Of a stretch of 64,000 nucleotides of DNA, positions 18,465-27,955 are shown in pieces. Under the pieces are notes generated by a model. It made no database searches. It was given only the letters and a program-made list of their open reading frames with translations, and was not told where the DNA came from. Position numbers and translations under genes: made by a program. Positions within the stretch are counted from its first letter, which is position 1. Every line of letters begins with the position of its first letter. This DNA is from Clostridium tagluense (GTDB lineage: Bacteria > Bacillota > Clostridia > Clostridiales > Clostridiaceae), in contig NZ_BHYK01000023.1 in assembly GCF_003865095.1 (NCBI RefSeq), positions 21,021-85,020 of the forward strand. The letters run 5' to 3'.

Positions 18465-19835
18465 ATGGAAGAAATGGATAAGTACTCTACTATAAAAAAA
18501 TTAATAGAAACAGCTGGCAACAAAAAGCGGGCAGCTATTACTCTAAATTGTTCGCTTAGGCATATTAACAGATTGATTAATGGGTATAAAGAAAGTGGGA
18601 AAGAATTCTTTATTCATGGTAATCGAGGGCGAAAGCCCGTGCATACTCTTGATGCTAATACCAAACAGTTAATCCTAGATTTATATTGCACCAAATACCC
18701 TGAAGCCAATATTACTCATTTTTGCGAATTGCTAAAAAAGCACGAGAATATAACGGTTTCCACTACCACCATTCGTTCTATCCTTATGCAGGATTTCATC
18801 CTGTCCCCTAAGGCGAAGCGTGCTACAAGAAAAAGGATCAAGGCTGAATTAAAAGAGCTGCAAAAGGCAACTAATTCTATAAAAGAAATTGCTAAAATTC
18901 AAAGTTCTATAATTGCTGCCGAGGATGCACATCCTAGACGTCCAAGATGTGCTTATGCAGGCGAAATGCTTCAAATGGATGCTTCGGTACATCTTTGGTT
19001 CGGTAACGAGAAAAGTCAGCTGCATATCGCAGTAGATGATGCTACTGGCGCTATTGTGGGTGCTTATTTCGATTCACAAGAAACTTTAAATGGATACTAT
19101 CATGTACTATACCAAGTACTTACTGACTATGGTATTCCCTACATGTTATTTACTGATAGACGTACTGTATTTGAATATAAACAAAAAAATTCCCCTTCAG
19201 TTGAAGAGGACACATTTACACAATTTAGCTACGCATGTAAACAATTGGGTATAGAAATTAAAACCAGTAGTGTTCCACAAGCCAAGGGACGCGTAGAAAG
19301 AATGTTTCAGACGTTACAATCACGCCTCCCCTTGGAAATGCGGATAAGTGGTATAAACACAATTGAGCAAGCAAACGAATTCTTAAACTCCTACATAAAA
19401 GAATTCAATGCTCAGTTTGCATTACCTGTTGATAATATCAAATCTGTCTTTGAAACGCAACCAGATATTGAAAAAATCAACTTAACTCTTGCCGTATTGA
19501 CTAGTAGGAAGGTGGATAACGGAAGTTGTATCAAATTTAAAAAGAATTACTATTTACCTATGGATTGCAATGGACATTCTGTACATTATCGCAAAGGAAC
19601 AGTTGGAATGGTAATTCAATCATTTAATGGCGAGATTTTCTTGTGTGTAGATGAGAAAGTTTATGCGCTAGATTTATTACCTGGGCACGAACTTTCCTCG
19701 AAAAACTTTTATTTAGCTGTTCCAAATGCCCAACCTAGAAAACGCTACATACCACCAATGAGTCATCCTTGGAAACAAGATTCATTTGAGCGGTATCTAA
19801 ACAAGCAAGCTCACCGAAACAATAGTGTAGCATAG
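18465..19835 (+). CDS. IS1202-like DDE transposase
   Basis: This 456-aa transposase has an N-terminal helix-turn-helix region (NKKRAAITLNCSLRHINRL), then HGNRGRKP, and an RNase H-fold core. The catalytic residues are apparent as D in QMDASVHLW, D in FTDRRTVFEY and E in KGRVERMFQ. Length and order fit the ISNCY/IS1202 group. The ATG at 18465 is chosen because AAAGGTG lies 9 bases upstream; an in-frame GTG at 18435 is possible. No frameshift is seen, so the enzyme may be active. Confidence 0.9.
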   Translation: MEEMDKYSTIKKLIETAGNKKRAAITLNCSLRHINRLINGYKESGKEFFIHGNRGRKPVHTLDANTKQLILDLYCTKYPEANITHFCELLKKHENITVSTTTIRSILMQDFILSPKAKRATRKRIKAELKELQKATNSIKEIAKIQSSIIAAEDAHPRRPRCAYAGEMLQMDASVHLWFGNEKSQLHIAVDDATGAIVGAYFDSQETLNGYYHVLYQVLTDYGIPYMLFTDRRTVFEYKQKNSPSVEEDTFTQFSYACKQLGIEIKTSSVPQAKGRVERMFQTLQSRLPLEMRISGINTIEQANEFLNSYIKEFNAQFALPVDNIKSVFETQPDIEKINLTLAVLTSRKVDNGSCIKFKKNYYLPMDCNGHSVHYRKGTVGMVIQSFNGEIFLCVDEKVYALDLLPGHELSSKNFYLAVPNAQPRKRYIPPMSHPWKQDSFERYLNKQAHRNNSVA

Positions 19836-20235
19836 GAACACTAAAAATCTGGTCATTTTAGATCTTTGAAAAAGACAATCTTCAAAGGTTTATTAAGTGA
19901 ACCCCAAAATTAAGAAATTGACCAATAGAAGTCATAGATAATAAAATCAAATTGATAAAAAGAACTGGATTGGCATTCACTAGCTACGCTAATATGAATG
20001 GGAGGATTATTGCACATTTTCAAAAATAACCTTTCAGTTTTAATGTATCAAAAATTAGAAGCCTACGGCTAAAAGATATTTAAAAAATATTTTAAGAAAA
20101 ATTTAAAAGTAACTAAATAATCTTAAAGCCACTTTGCACAACATTCATTAAATAACCAAAATTAATATAAAAAGCACCAGAAAAACTGGTGCTAATGTTT
20201 TAAATATTCTGGGACATTTTCAAAAATGCTTGACA
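19836..20235 (+). other. Non-coding right end of the insertion sequence
   Basis: The 400 bases after the transposase hold no gene that I can support. They contain a hairpin TTTGAA/TTCAAA (about 19864-19886), a terminator-like stem AGCACCAG/CTGGTGCT at about 20171-20193, and two ACATTTTCAAAAAT motifs. The long tail is unusual for a single-gene element. Confidence 0.6.
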
Positions 20236-20260
20236 CCCTAGTTTTTAACTTATTTTCAAT
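20236..20260. repeat. Target-site duplication, right copy
   Basis: Exact second copy of the 25-bp sequence at 18314-18338. It follows the TTGACA that closes the insertion sequence. Confidence 0.85.
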
Positions 20261-20280
20261 TGTTGAATTATATATTCTTC

Positions 20281-20303
20281 TAATTTAGGCGGTGTCTAAA
20301 TTA
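20281..20303 (+). promoter_or_regulatory. Inverted repeat upstream of the P-loop ATPase gene
   Basis: A perfect 8-bp inverted repeat, TAATTTAG and CTAAATTA, flanks a 7-base centre about 80 bases before the start codon. It could be an operator or a small hairpin; which one is not known. Confidence 0.35.
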
Positions 20304-20384
20304 TATTATCAGGGTTTTCTATATCACCATTTTCTATGCTTTTGAATATTATATATTGATATGATGATATGGAGTGTGATATTT

Positions 20385-21485
20385 ATGCAAGGTACTATTA
20401 AAAATATTTTCCCCGGCGGCAATACTTCAAGAGGCTTCTATTCCTTCTATAGGTATATATTAGGTCAGGATGAAGCAAGAAGAATAATATGCATAAAAGG
20501 AGGCCCTGGAACAGGTAAATCCTCCTTAATGAAGAAAGTTGGTAAATACTTTAATGAAAAAGGCTACGACATAGAATACCATCACTGCTCTTCTGATAAT
20601 AATTCATTAGATGGATTAGTTATTAAAGGACTTAATGTAGCAATACTTGATGGGACTTCACCTCATGTAGTAGACCCCGTAAATCCTGGAGCTGTAGATG
20701 AAATTCTAAACATGGGAGATTGTTGGGATGAAGAAGGCTTTAAGAAATATAGGCATAAAATAATCGACATAAATAAAAAAGTGGGTAAAACTTTTAAAAG
20801 AGCCTATAAATTTTTTGGAGCAGCTAAATTAGTTTATGATGATTGGTATACCTATAATAATGAAGCCTTAAATATTAATAAGATAAACCTACTAAAAGAA
20901 AATCTAAAAGAATCACTATTTACTACTCCAGCATCTAATATAGGTTATGATAGACATTTATTTGCTACAGCTTTTACACCTAATGGTATTATCACCTATA
21001 TTGAAAACTTGTGCTCAGATTACAAGAAAATTTATGTACTAAAAGGCGGTCCTGGTACTGGCAAGTCAAGTATACTAGAATTCTTATCTTCTGAAGCCTT
21101 AAGACGTGGTCACTATGTAGAAATTTTCCATACACCCCTTATTCCTGAAAAAATCGAGCATATATTGATTCCTGACTTAAATGTTGCCATATTAACCTCC
21201 AATGAAATAAATAATTTAGATCTACCCGGTACTGTAATTGACATGAAAGACTGTTTAAATCTTAGTACCCTTGAAAAAAATAAAGCTGAAATGGAATATG
21301 ATGCAACCCAGTTTTTCACACTTTTAAACAAGGGTTTAGCCACAATAAAAGAAGCTAAAGCTCTACATGACGAACTTGAAACTTCCTTTATTCCAAATAT
21401 GGATTTTTCTAAAGTAGATGAAGTATTAACAAAGGTTATTAAAAAGATAAATGGATATGAAGATGATTATTTAAATAACAGGTAA
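20385..21485 (+). CDS. Tandem P-loop ATPase (PRK06851-type)
   Basis: This 366-aa cytoplasmic protein has two repeats of a P-loop NTPase domain, each with the same Walker A motif GGPGTGKSS (residues 39-47 and about 220-228). Each is followed by a matching segment on histidine/aspartate-rich strands (YHHCSSDN; EIFHTPLIPEK) and a PDLNVAIL-like strand, so it arose by internal duplication. The family is widespread in clostridia and has no assigned role. The start at 20385 is chosen for GGAGTG 8 bases upstream. A terminator follows directly. Confidence 0.88.
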   Translation: MQGTIKNIFPGGNTSRGFYSFYRYILGQDEARRIICIKGGPGTGKSSLMKKVGKYFNEKGYDIEYHHCSSDNNSLDGLVIKGLNVAILDGTSPHVVDPVNPGAVDEILNMGDCWDEEGFKKYRHKIIDINKKVGKTFKRAYKFFGAAKLVYDDWYTYNNEALNINKINLLKENLKESLFTTPASNIGYDRHLFATAFTPNGIITYIENLCSDYKKIYVLKGGPGTGKSSILEFLSSEALRRGHYVEIFHTPLIPEKIEHILIPDLNVAILTSNEINNLDLPGTVIDMKDCLNLSTLEKNKAEMEYDATQFFTLLNKGLATIKEAKALHDELETSFIPNMDFSKVDEVLTKVIKKINGYEDDYLNNR

Positions 21486-21489
21486 TTTT

Positions 21490-21518
21490 AAAGAGCTGTG
21501 GTTATCCACAGCTCTTTG
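21490..21518 (+). terminator. Terminator after the P-loop ATPase gene
   Basis: The stem AAAGAGCTGTGG / CCACAGCTCTTT has a 4-base loop and starts 5 bases after the stop. Confidence 0.85.
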
Positions 21519-21666
21519 CACTTAATACACATTCTTAATTAAATTATATAAACAATACACTAATTTTGTGAAGAAGTTATGAAGAAAATAATTTGAGCTA
21601 ACGCTGTATCTTTAGTAACTCTGTATCTAATAGAACTCTCATTTATCATTGTCTAGTCTCTTTTAT

Positions 21667-21933
21667 TTAGTCTTTTAGTAACTTAGAAAGTAAACCTATT
21701 ATTTCATCTACTTTTTCATCTCCCATGTTGTTTATGAAGGCATCTTTTACACAATGATTGAGATGCTGTTTTAAAATCAATAAATTAGCTTTTTTCAATA
21801 AAGACTGAGATGCAACTATCTGATTAGATATATCCATACAGTACCTTTCTTCTTCAATCATTTTAATTATTCCTTCTATTTGTCCTTTTGAAGTTTTTAA
21901 GGCCAGTAAAGCTTTTTTCTTTTCTTCATTCAT
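21667..21933 (-). CDS. csoR: Copper-sensing repressor CsoR
   Basis: This 88-aa all-helical repressor binds GC-rich operators and lets go when Cu(I) is bound. The copper ligands C32, H57 and C61 are in the canonical Cys-His-Cys arrangement (RYCMDI; KQHLNHCV). It is the distal gene of copA-copZ-csoR, all on the minus strand, so it probably represses its own synthesis through the operator in front of copA. A 20-codon relative of its N-terminus lies upstream of copA. Confidence 0.93.
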   Translation of the reverse strand: MNEEKKKALLALKTSKGQIEGIIKMIEEERYCMDISNQIVASQSLLKKANLLILKQHLNHCVKDAFINNMGDEKVDEIIGLLSKLLKD

Positions 21934-21994
21934 ATTTTATCACTCCCATATGGAGTTTAATTCTAAATTATTATTCAATTTATGTCAAGATTAA

Positions 21995-22201
21995 TTACAA
22001 ATCAACTACTTTATATTTTTCACTATTAACGGCAAGTTTTATAGCTTCATCACTTACCTCAGTGTTAGTCTCAATTATAACAGATTTATTAGAAAGATTT
22101 ACATCTGCACTAATTACACCCTCTACACTACCTACTGCTTCCTTCACATGCTTAACGCAATTTTCACACTTCATACCTTCAACTAATATTTTCTTTTTCA
22201 T
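21995..22201 (-). CDS. copZ: Copper chaperone CopZ
   Basis: This 68-aa single heavy-metal-associated domain has the Cu(I) motif MKCENC at residues 10-15 and the predicted beta-alpha-beta-beta-alpha-beta fold (GVISADVNLSNKSVIIE). It would hand copper to CopA, encoded about 60 bases upstream in the same operon. AGGAGG lies 8 bases before the ATG. Confidence 0.93.
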   Translation of the reverse strand: MKKKILVEGMKCENCVKHVKEAVGSVEGVISADVNLSNKSVIIETNTEVSDEAIKLAVNSEKYKVVDL

Positions 22202-22264
22202 TTTGTATTCCTCCTAATATTCTTTATATTCAATAATACTTCCTAAAATCATATATTTTAATAT

Positions 22265-24712
22265 CTATCTAACTGGCTTAAATCTCTTTAATCTTAAAGC
22301 ATTGGTTACTACAGACACAGAACTAAGACTCATTGCAGCTCCTGCTATCATAGGATTTAATAATGGACCTCCAAATACATGTAGGATTCCCATAGCAACT
22401 GGTATTCCTATTGTATTATACCCAAATGCCCAGAATAAGTTTTGTTTAATATTTCTTATAGTACTTTTACTTAACTCTAGCGCTGTAGGAACATCCATTA
22501 AGTCGCTTCTCATAAGAACTATGTCTGCTGATTCCATTGCAACGTCTGTTCCAGAGCCGATAGCTATCCCGATATCCGCTTGCGCTAGTGCTGGGGCATC
22601 GTTTATACCATCACCAACCATAGCAACCTTTGTGCCTTCTGCTTGAAGCTTTTTAACGACCTTTGCCTTGTCTTGTGGTAATACTTCGGCGTATATTCTA
22701 TCAATTCCGACTTGTTTAGCTATAGCCTGCGCGGTTCTCTTATTGTCACCAGTTATCATTGCTACTTCAATTCCCATCTCATGAAGCTTTTCTATCGCTT
22801 TCTTACTACTTGCTTTAACAGTATCAGCAACAGCGATAATACCTGCCATCTCGCTTTCTATAGCTATATACATTGGGGTCTTACCTTCTTGGGCTAATTT
22901 GTTTGAAATTTTTTCTAACTTTTCTAAGGATATTTTTCTTTCAATCATAAGTTTTCTGTTTCCAAGTAGAATGTTTTTACCATCTATTTTAACTTCAATA
23001 CCATAACCCGGAATAGCTTTAAAGAAATCAAGTTTCTTAAATTCTAATCCCTTTTCTGTGGCTCCTTTTACAATCGCTTCTCCAAGTGGATGTTCTGATC
23101 CTTTTTCTGCAGAAGCTGCTAATTGCAGTAAGTCGTTTTGTACTATGCCATTTATAACAACCACATCGGTAACCTTTGGTTTACCTTCAGTAATAGTACC
23201 TGTTTTGTCAAATACTACAGTTTGTATCTTATGAGCAGTTTCTAGTGCTACACCACTTTTTATTAAAACACCATATTCTGCACCTTTACCTGTACCAACC
23301 ATTATTGCTGTTGGAGTAGCAAGTCCAAGGGCACAAGGACAAGCGATTACTAGAACAGATATAAATATTGTAAGTGAGAACATTGCTGATTCTCCACCGA
23401 TGAAGTACCATCCTAAACCAGATAACACTGCCAGGGTTATAACTATTGGAACAAAGTAACCTGAAATAACATCTGCAAGTTTTGCAATGGGAGCTTTAGA
23501 TCCTTGAGCATCTTCTACTAATTTTATAATTTGAGCAAGCGCTGTATCCTTGCCAACTCTAGTAGCTTCATATTTTATAGTTCCATTTTTATTTATACTT
23601 GCGCCAATAATCTTGTCTCCATAATTTTTTTCTACTGGCATACTTTCACCTGTAAGCATTGACTCATCTACAGAAGTAGTACCCTCTACAACTTTACCAT
23701 CTACAGGCATCTTTTCTCCTGGTTTAACTATTATAATATCTCCTACTTCCACTTCTTCAATTGTAATTTCTATTTCTTTTCCATTTCTTATAACCATAGC
23801 TGTTTTAGGAGCAAGTCCCATAAGCTTCTTTATAGCTTCAGAGGTCTTTCCCTTAGAAACAGATTCTAAATACTTACCAAGGGTTATTAAAGTGATAATT
23901 ACTGCCGCTGACTCAAAGTATAAGTCCATAGCATAACTTGTATCTCCTAAAATAATCTTAACTGTTGCAAATATTCCATAAAGAACAGCCGCTGATGTAC
24001 CTATTGCAATAAGTGAATCCATATTTGGACTTCTTCTAATCAATGCTTTAAATCCAACTGTATAGTATCTATTACCAGCAATTACAACAGGTATAGTTAG
24101 AATTAATTGTATTAAAGCAAAAGCTACAGGATTCATCATTGGATTAATAAAATCCGGAAGTGGAAATCCTATCATATGACCCATAGATATATATAGTAGC
24201 GGAACTGCAAATATGGCAGATATAATGAATTTTTTCCATAACAGTTTTATTTCTTTTTCTTTTTTCTCTTTATCTTCATCTACTGTAGTCTCTTCTTCTA
24301 TAGCGTTATATCCAGCTTTTTCTATTGCTTTTTTTATATCTATTACTTTAACCTTTGAAGGTTCGTAGTTTATACTTAACTTCTCGGTTGCATAATTAAC
24401 ATTTGCCTCTGTAACTCCATCAAGCTTTCTTGTAGCTCTTTCTACGGCCTTCGCACAAGACGCACAGGTCATTCCTTCAATTTTCATAGTTTTATTAACA
24501 GCATCACCAATTGCTTTATATCCTGCTTTTTCAACAGCTGTTTGAATATCTTCTACAGAAACCACTGCTTCGTCAAAGTTTATACTTAGTTTTTCTGTAG
24601 CAATATTTACATTCGATTCATTTACTCCTTGCAATTTTTTAGTAGCTCTTTCTACAGCCTTTGCACAAGATGCACAGGTCATGCCTTCTATTTTTAATGA
24701 CTTAGTTACCAT
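22265..24712 (-). CDS. copA: Copper-exporting P1B-type ATPase
   Basis: This 815-aa membrane pump exports Cu(I). Two N-terminal metal-binding domains carry GMTCASCA (near residues 9 and 81). Eight membrane helices include the transport motif CPC in [13 protein letters not shown]. The actuator loop has TGES, phosphorylation is at DKTGTITEG, and HP (SEHPLGEA) and GDGINDAP are in the nucleotide and hinge regions. The membrane end motifs NxxxxP and MxxxS ([11 protein letters not shown]) fit a P1B-1 copper pump. It is first in copA-copZ-csoR with the CsoR-type operator upstream. Confidence 0.97.
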   Translation of the reverse strand: MVTKSLKIEGMTCASCAKAVERATKKLQGVNESNVNIATEKLSINFDEAVVSVEDIQTAVEKAGYKAIGDAVNKTMKIEGMTCASCAKAVERATRKLDGVTEANVNYATEKLSINYEPSKVKVIDIKKAIEKAGYNAIEEETTVDEDKEKKEKEIKLLWKKFIISAIFAVPLLYISMGHMIGFPLPDFINPMMNPVAFALIQLILTIPVVIAGNRYYTVGFKALIRRSPNMDSLIAIGTSAAVLYGIFATVKIILGDTSYAMDLYFESAAVIITLITLGKYLESVSKGKTSEAIKKLMGLAPKTAMVIRNGKEIEITIEEVEVGDIIIVKPGEKMPVDGKVVEGTTSVDESMLTGESMPVEKNYGDKIIGASINKNGTIKYEATRVGKDTALAQIIKLVEDAQGSKAPIAKLADVISGYFVPIVITLAVLSGLGWYFIGGESAMFSLTIFISVLVIACPCALGLATPTAIMVGTGKGAEYGVLIKSGVALETAHKIQTVVFDKTGTITEGKPKVTDVVVINGIVQNDLLQLAASAEKGSEHPLGEAIVKGATEKGLEFKKLDFFKAIPGYGIEVKIDGKNILLGNRKLMIERKISLEKLEKISNKLAQEGKTPMYIAIESEMAGIIAVADTVKASSKKAIEKLHEMGIEVAMITGDNKRTAQAIAKQVGIDRIYAEVLPQDKAKVVKKLQAEGTKVAMVGDGINDAPALAQADIGIAIGSGTDVAMESADIVLMRSDLMDVPTALELSKSTIRNIKQNLFWAFGYNTIGIPVAMGILHVFGGPLLNPMIAGAAMSLSSVSVVTNALRLKRFKPVR

Positions 24713-24745
24713 ATAATTTCCCTCCTTGTATAATTTCCATATATT

Positions 24746-24808
24746 TTATTTAACAATTAATTTTGATATTTTTAAAGCCTTTATGGCTTCTTTTTGCTCA
24801 TTATTCAT
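24746..24808 (-). CDS. 20-codon mini-ORF resembling the N-terminus of CsoR
   Basis: Between the copper promoter and copA an ATG preceded by GGAGAGG opens a 20-codon frame, MNNEQKEAIKALKISKLIVK. Ten of its first sixteen residues match the first residues of the CsoR at 21667-21933 (MNEEKKKALLALKTSK) in ungapped alignment. It stops 33 bases before the copA start. It may be the stub of a lost csoR copy that once headed the operon, or a leader peptide whose translation opens the copA region. That it is translated is only inferred. Confidence 0.5.
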   Translation of the reverse strand: MNNEQKEAIKALKISKLIVK

Positions 24809-24823
24809 TATTTCGCCTCTCCT

Positions 24824-24851
24824 ATACCCTCCCCCGGTGTGGGGGTGGTGC
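24824..24851 (-). promoter_or_regulatory. CsoR-type operator of the copper operon
   Basis: A GC-rich inverted repeat (ACCCTCCCCC facing GGGGGTGGTG around GGTGT) stands out in AT-rich surroundings. It overlaps the expected transcript start, resembling the C/G-tract dyads bound by CsoR. A repressor bound here would block the promoter at 24858-24886. Confidence 0.7.
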
Positions 24852-24857
24852 ACTTAT

Positions 24858-24886
24858 ATACTAATACTAAAAATAAGATGTGTCAA
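24858..24886 (-). promoter_or_regulatory. Promoter of copA-copZ-csoR
   Basis: A perfect TTGACA (24881-24886), a 17-base spacer and TAGTAT (24858-24863) precede the operator on the minus strand. Confidence 0.7.
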
Positions 24887-24914
24887 CCTCTTTTTTAAAG
24901 AAATTTTCATTTAA

Positions 24915-25329
24915 AACTGCTTTACTTTTCAAGGACTCCCTCTGAAGCATAAGTTATGTATATTATTATTCATATATAATTCCTCATATAAAAATGAAGC
25001 AGATATGATACTGATTCATTCTAAATTTAAAAATTATATATTTCTTATTATATAAATACGTATTTTTTATAAACATATATAATCATTTTATTTTTAATTA
25101 CTATAATTTTGATTTAAGCCTTGCATTATTTTCTGCAATACCCATGCATTTATCATCCCCTTCCTAAATATTGTTAAATCCATCCTTAATGCACTCCAAC
25201 AGGTCGCTGTATATTTATTTTTTTATATGCAAATACTAGTCAAATGAAAATAAATTTTAACATAACTAACAATAATAATATATTTATCATTTTACTTGAA
25301 TATACTAACTCTTGAATGAGGTGTTTAGA
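24915..25329. other. AT-rich intergenic stretch, no supported gene
   Basis: I see no intact gene here. On the minus strand near 25110-25215 a short frame ends KCMGIAENNARLKSKL and is interrupted by a stop after LLECIKDGFNNI. This could be the tail of a decayed gene, but the match is to nothing I recognise. Confidence 0.4.
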
Positions 25330-25686
25330 TTGATAACTTTTATAAAAAACTATACACTTGGAAATATAAAATATAAGTTTTTCATTTTATACTTGCTGAA
25401 TGTAACTGATATATTATTTACTATATTACTTTTGTCTACGGGCTTATTCCTAGAGACAAATTTTTTAATCACAAAAGCCCTGCAAAGTTTATCTGCTAGT
25501 TTTATATTAAAAATTGTACTACCAGCGGTGTTGTTATTATGCCTATACATTAGAATGAAAAAGGCAAATGAAACTCAGTTAAAGCAGTCCAATATTATTA
25601 TTAATATTGCTACTTTAGTTTATTTGATAATTAATTTCTGGCATTTAATATGTTTTTTACTATTAGGCTTATTTACACTAAGTTAG
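25330..25686 (+). CDS. Small membrane protein (DUF5658-like)
   Basis: This 118-aa protein has an N-terminal amphipathic segment, then about four hydrophobic helices, including LLNVTDILFTILLLSTG, FILKIVLPAVLLLCLYI and IATLVYLIINFWHLI. The NxTD in the first helix and the general layout suit DUF5658 membrane proteins of unknown role. The start is taken as TTG at 25330 because GAGGTG lies 6 bases upstream; an earlier TTG at 25312 has no such site. It is a lone gene. Confidence 0.65.
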   Translation: MITFIKNYTLGNIKYKFFILYLLNVTDILFTILLLSTGLFLETNFLITKALQSLSASFILKIVLPAVLLLCLYIRMKKANETQLKQSNIIINIATLVYLIINFWHLICFLLLGLFTLS

Positions 25687-25790
25687 TCATGATTCTTGTA
25701 CACCTTTAAGCAAGCCAAGAATTTCTTTCCCTGTATAATGGAACCTAGAGAACTTTCCCTCTTAAATATACTAAGTGGAAATATTTATAA

Positions 25791-25820
25791 TTGGAAACCT
25801 TTGTTGCAATATGTTATAAT
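25791..25820 (+). promoter_or_regulatory. Promoter of the DUF362 gene
   Basis: TTGGAA (25791-25796), an 18-base spacer and TATAAT (25815-25820) with an upstream TG lie about 60 bases before the start codon. Confidence 0.6.
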
Positions 25821-25878
25821 AGTAGAATTATACAAATTAATTCGAATAAATATTATTATAGCCCTAGGAGGTACCTAA

Positions 25879-26991
25879 ATGAAAAAATCAAAGGTATATT
25901 TTACAGACTTAAGAACAAAGCCAGGATATAATCTATTGGATAAGCTTCAAAAACTTGTAGTAGATGCAGGTATAAAAAATATTGATTTTATAAATAAATT
26001 CGTAGCTATAAAAATTCATTTTGGAGAGCCAGGAAATCTTTCCTACATACGACCAAACTATGCTGGTAGCATTGTTAAACTTGTGAAAGAACTAGGTGGT
26101 AAGCCTTTCCTTACCGATGCAAATACATTATATTCTGGAAGAAGGTTTAATGCTGTAGACCATATTGAAGCAGCCATGGAAAATGGTTTTAATCCAATGT
26201 CAGTTGGCTGTAACGTAATTATAGCCGATGGATTAAAAGGTGGGGATTATAGAGAAATTCCAATACACCAAAAATATTGCAAAACTGCTAAAATAGCCTC
26301 AGCCATTGCAGATTCAGATATAGTTATTTCTATGACCCACTTTAAGGGCCATGAAATGACTGGTTTTGGTGGATCATTAAAGAATTTAGGTATGGGCTCT
26401 GGTTCCATTGGAGGAAAGCTTGAAATGCATTCTGCTTCCAAACCTGTTATGAAACATGATAAATGTGTAAGCTGTGGACTCTGCATTAAAAATTGCCTGC
26501 ATGGTGCAATTTCATTTAATGAGAATAAGAAAGCAACTATAGATTATGATAAATGTGTAGGCTGCGGTCAATGTGTTGCCGTATGTCGTTTTGACTCAGC
26601 AACTGTAAAGTGGAATGAATCCGCGGACATTGCTAATGAAAAGATTGCAGAATATGCCTATGCAGTTGCTAAAGATAAGCCAACTTTCCATATTAGCTTT
26701 ATTATGAATGTTTCCCCTAATTGTGATTGTTGGAACTCAAACGATGTATCAATTGTTCCAGATATAGGCATAGCTGCATCCTTTGATCCAGTAGCCTTAG
26801 ATCAAGCTTGCGTTGATATGGTTAACAAATCAACAGCATTATACGCAACTGAACTTTCCGATAGAGATTATCATGAGGGACAAGATAAATTTTCTCATAT
26901 ACATCCTGATACAAATTGGAAGGTTGGACTAGCCCATGCAAAGGCTATTGGCCTTGGTACTGACGAATATGAGCTAGTAATAGTTAAATAG
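25879..26991 (+). CDS. DUF362 iron-sulfur protein
   Basis: This 370-aa cytoplasmic protein combines a DUF362 domain with two [4Fe-4S] ferredoxin sites. The DUF362 part shows AIKIHFGEPGNLSYIRP and MTHFKGHEMTGFGGSLKNLG. The iron-sulfur motifs are CVSCGLCIKNC and CVGCGQCVAVC near residues 195-235. The domain lies among redox proteins in many anaerobes, but the reaction is unknown. AGGAGG precedes the ATG and a terminator follows. Confidence 0.9.
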   Translation: MKKSKVYFTDLRTKPGYNLLDKLQKLVVDAGIKNIDFINKFVAIKIHFGEPGNLSYIRPNYAGSIVKLVKELGGKPFLTDANTLYSGRRFNAVDHIEAAMENGFNPMSVGCNVIIADGLKGGDYREIPIHQKYCKTAKIASAIADSDIVISMTHFKGHEMTGFGGSLKNLGMGSGSIGGKLEMHSASKPVMKHDKCVSCGLCIKNCLHGAISFNENKKATIDYDKCVGCGQCVAVCRFDSATVKWNESADIANEKIAEYAYAVAKDKPTFHISFIMNVSPNCDCWNSNDVSIVPDIGIAASFDPVALDQACVDMVNKSTALYATELSDRDYHEGQDKFSHIHPDTNWKVGLAHAKAIGLGTDEYELVIVK

Positions 26992-27005
26992 AAAAATGCA
27001 TTAAC

Positions 27006-27042
27006 AAAAAAGAGAAAGTGAATATCACTTTCTCTTTTTTGT
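27006..27042 (+). terminator. Terminator after the DUF362 gene
   Basis: The stem AAAAAAGAGAAAGTGA / TCACTTTCTCTTTTTT has a very short loop and begins 15 bases after the stop. It can act in both directions and also faces the end of truA. Confidence 0.85.
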
Positions 27043-27080
27043 ACAATCATTTACAGAGACAAATTTCATGCTTTTTTATC

Positions 27081-27818
27081 CTAGTATTCTATATTTCTTA
27101 GTGATAGCCCTTTTGATTTAGCCATTAAGCTATATTTTGACTCTGTTATTTCAGTTAACAGCGTTTCTATATCTTCTACCTCTAGCTTTCCTTCACCTAT
27201 ATCTATAAGGCTTGCTATAATAATTCTTACCATATTCCACAAAAAATCATTACCATTAATTTCTATTTCTACCATATCATTTTTCTCAATTATATTTATA
27301 TAATTAATAGTTCTAATAGTAGATTTAGTATCAGATGTGACCGTAGTAAACCCCTGAAAGTCATGAGTTCCAACTAAAGATTCTGCTGCAATTCTCATTT
27401 CCTCTAAATTAAGTTTACCCTCACTATGATAAACATATTTTCTATTAAATACATTTCTTAATTCATTATTATTTATTTTATACACGTAAGTAATTGATTT
27501 TATGTTATATGCCACATGAAATTTTTCACTTGCTTCTACCATAGATTTCACTACTATATCTTCTGGTAAAAATTCATGTAGATAATCCAGTATGGCTTCA
27601 TTGCTTAAATCGCTATTTGTATGAAAGTTCGCCATATAATTTTCAGCATGTACCCCTACATCTGTTCGCACGCAGCCTGAAACCTCAATAGGTTCTCCTG
27701 CCATCTTAGACAGTACACTTTGAATTTTACCTTGCAATGTTAAATCGTTATCCTCTTGTTTTTGCCATCCTTTATATCTGCTTCCATCATATTCTAATAT
27801 CATTTTTAAATTTCTCAT
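27081..27818 (-). CDS. truA: tRNA pseudouridine(38-40) synthase
   Basis: This 245-aa enzyme isomerises uridines 38-40 in the anticodon arm of many tRNAs. The catalytic aspartate lies in CVRTDVGVHA near residue 53, and the family motifs YDGSRYKGWQKQ and FLWNMVRII are present. Length is typical. In many clostridia truA follows the energy-coupling transporter genes; here it stands alone. Confidence 0.96.
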   Translation of the reverse strand: MRNLKMILEYDGSRYKGWQKQEDNDLTLQGKIQSVLSKMAGEPIEVSGCVRTDVGVHAENYMANFHTNSDLSNEAILDYLHEFLPEDIVVKSMVEASEKFHVAYNIKSITYVYKINNNELRNVFNRKYVYHSEGKLNLEEMRIAAESLVGTHDFQGFTTVTSDTKSTIRTINYINIIEKNDMVEIEINGNDFLWNMVRIIIASLIDIGEGKLEVEDIETLLTEITESKYSLMAKSKGLSLRNIEY

Positions 27819-27912
27819 ATATTTCCGCCTTTAACTTATTTGATTATTCATGTTTTAATTTTGCCCAATGAATACTTTAATTATATCTTCCCTACTAAAA
27901 TAAAGCTATTAT

Positions 27913-27955
27913 ATTATACTTGACCTTATAGCATAACCTAAGAAAAATTTCCTAA
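27913..27955. repeat. Half copy of a palindromic intergenic element
   Basis: This 40-bp segment (ATACTTGACCTTATAGCATAA then TAAGAAAAATTT) is nearly the same as the right arm of the palindrome at 36559-36655. Both sit at the 3' end of a minus-strand gene. Only one arm is present here. Confidence 0.6.

Larger units (their letters stand above)
18339..20235 (+). mobile_element. IS1202-like (ISNCY) insertion sequence
   Basis: The 1.9-kb element contains one transposase gene and is bounded by a 25-bp duplication. The ends begin TGT on each strand and share an imperfect subterminal inverted repeat: TTTATGATAATGTC at the left and TTTTTGAAAATGTC, read inward, at the right. A second ACATTTTCAAAAAT copy sits about 200 bases inside the right end (near 20014), a likely extra transposase site. 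Intact gene and unmutated duplication suggest a fairly recent insertion. Confidence 0.85.

Noticed and set aside
20230..20260. Possible outward hybrid promoter from TTGACA at the right end of the insertion sequence.
   Set aside because: No -10 box at 16-18 bases downstream in the duplicated target sequence.
25110..25215. Minus-strand remnant ending KCMGIAENNARLKSKL.
   Set aside because: Interrupted by stops and unlike any family I know; kept only as a note in the intergenic entry.
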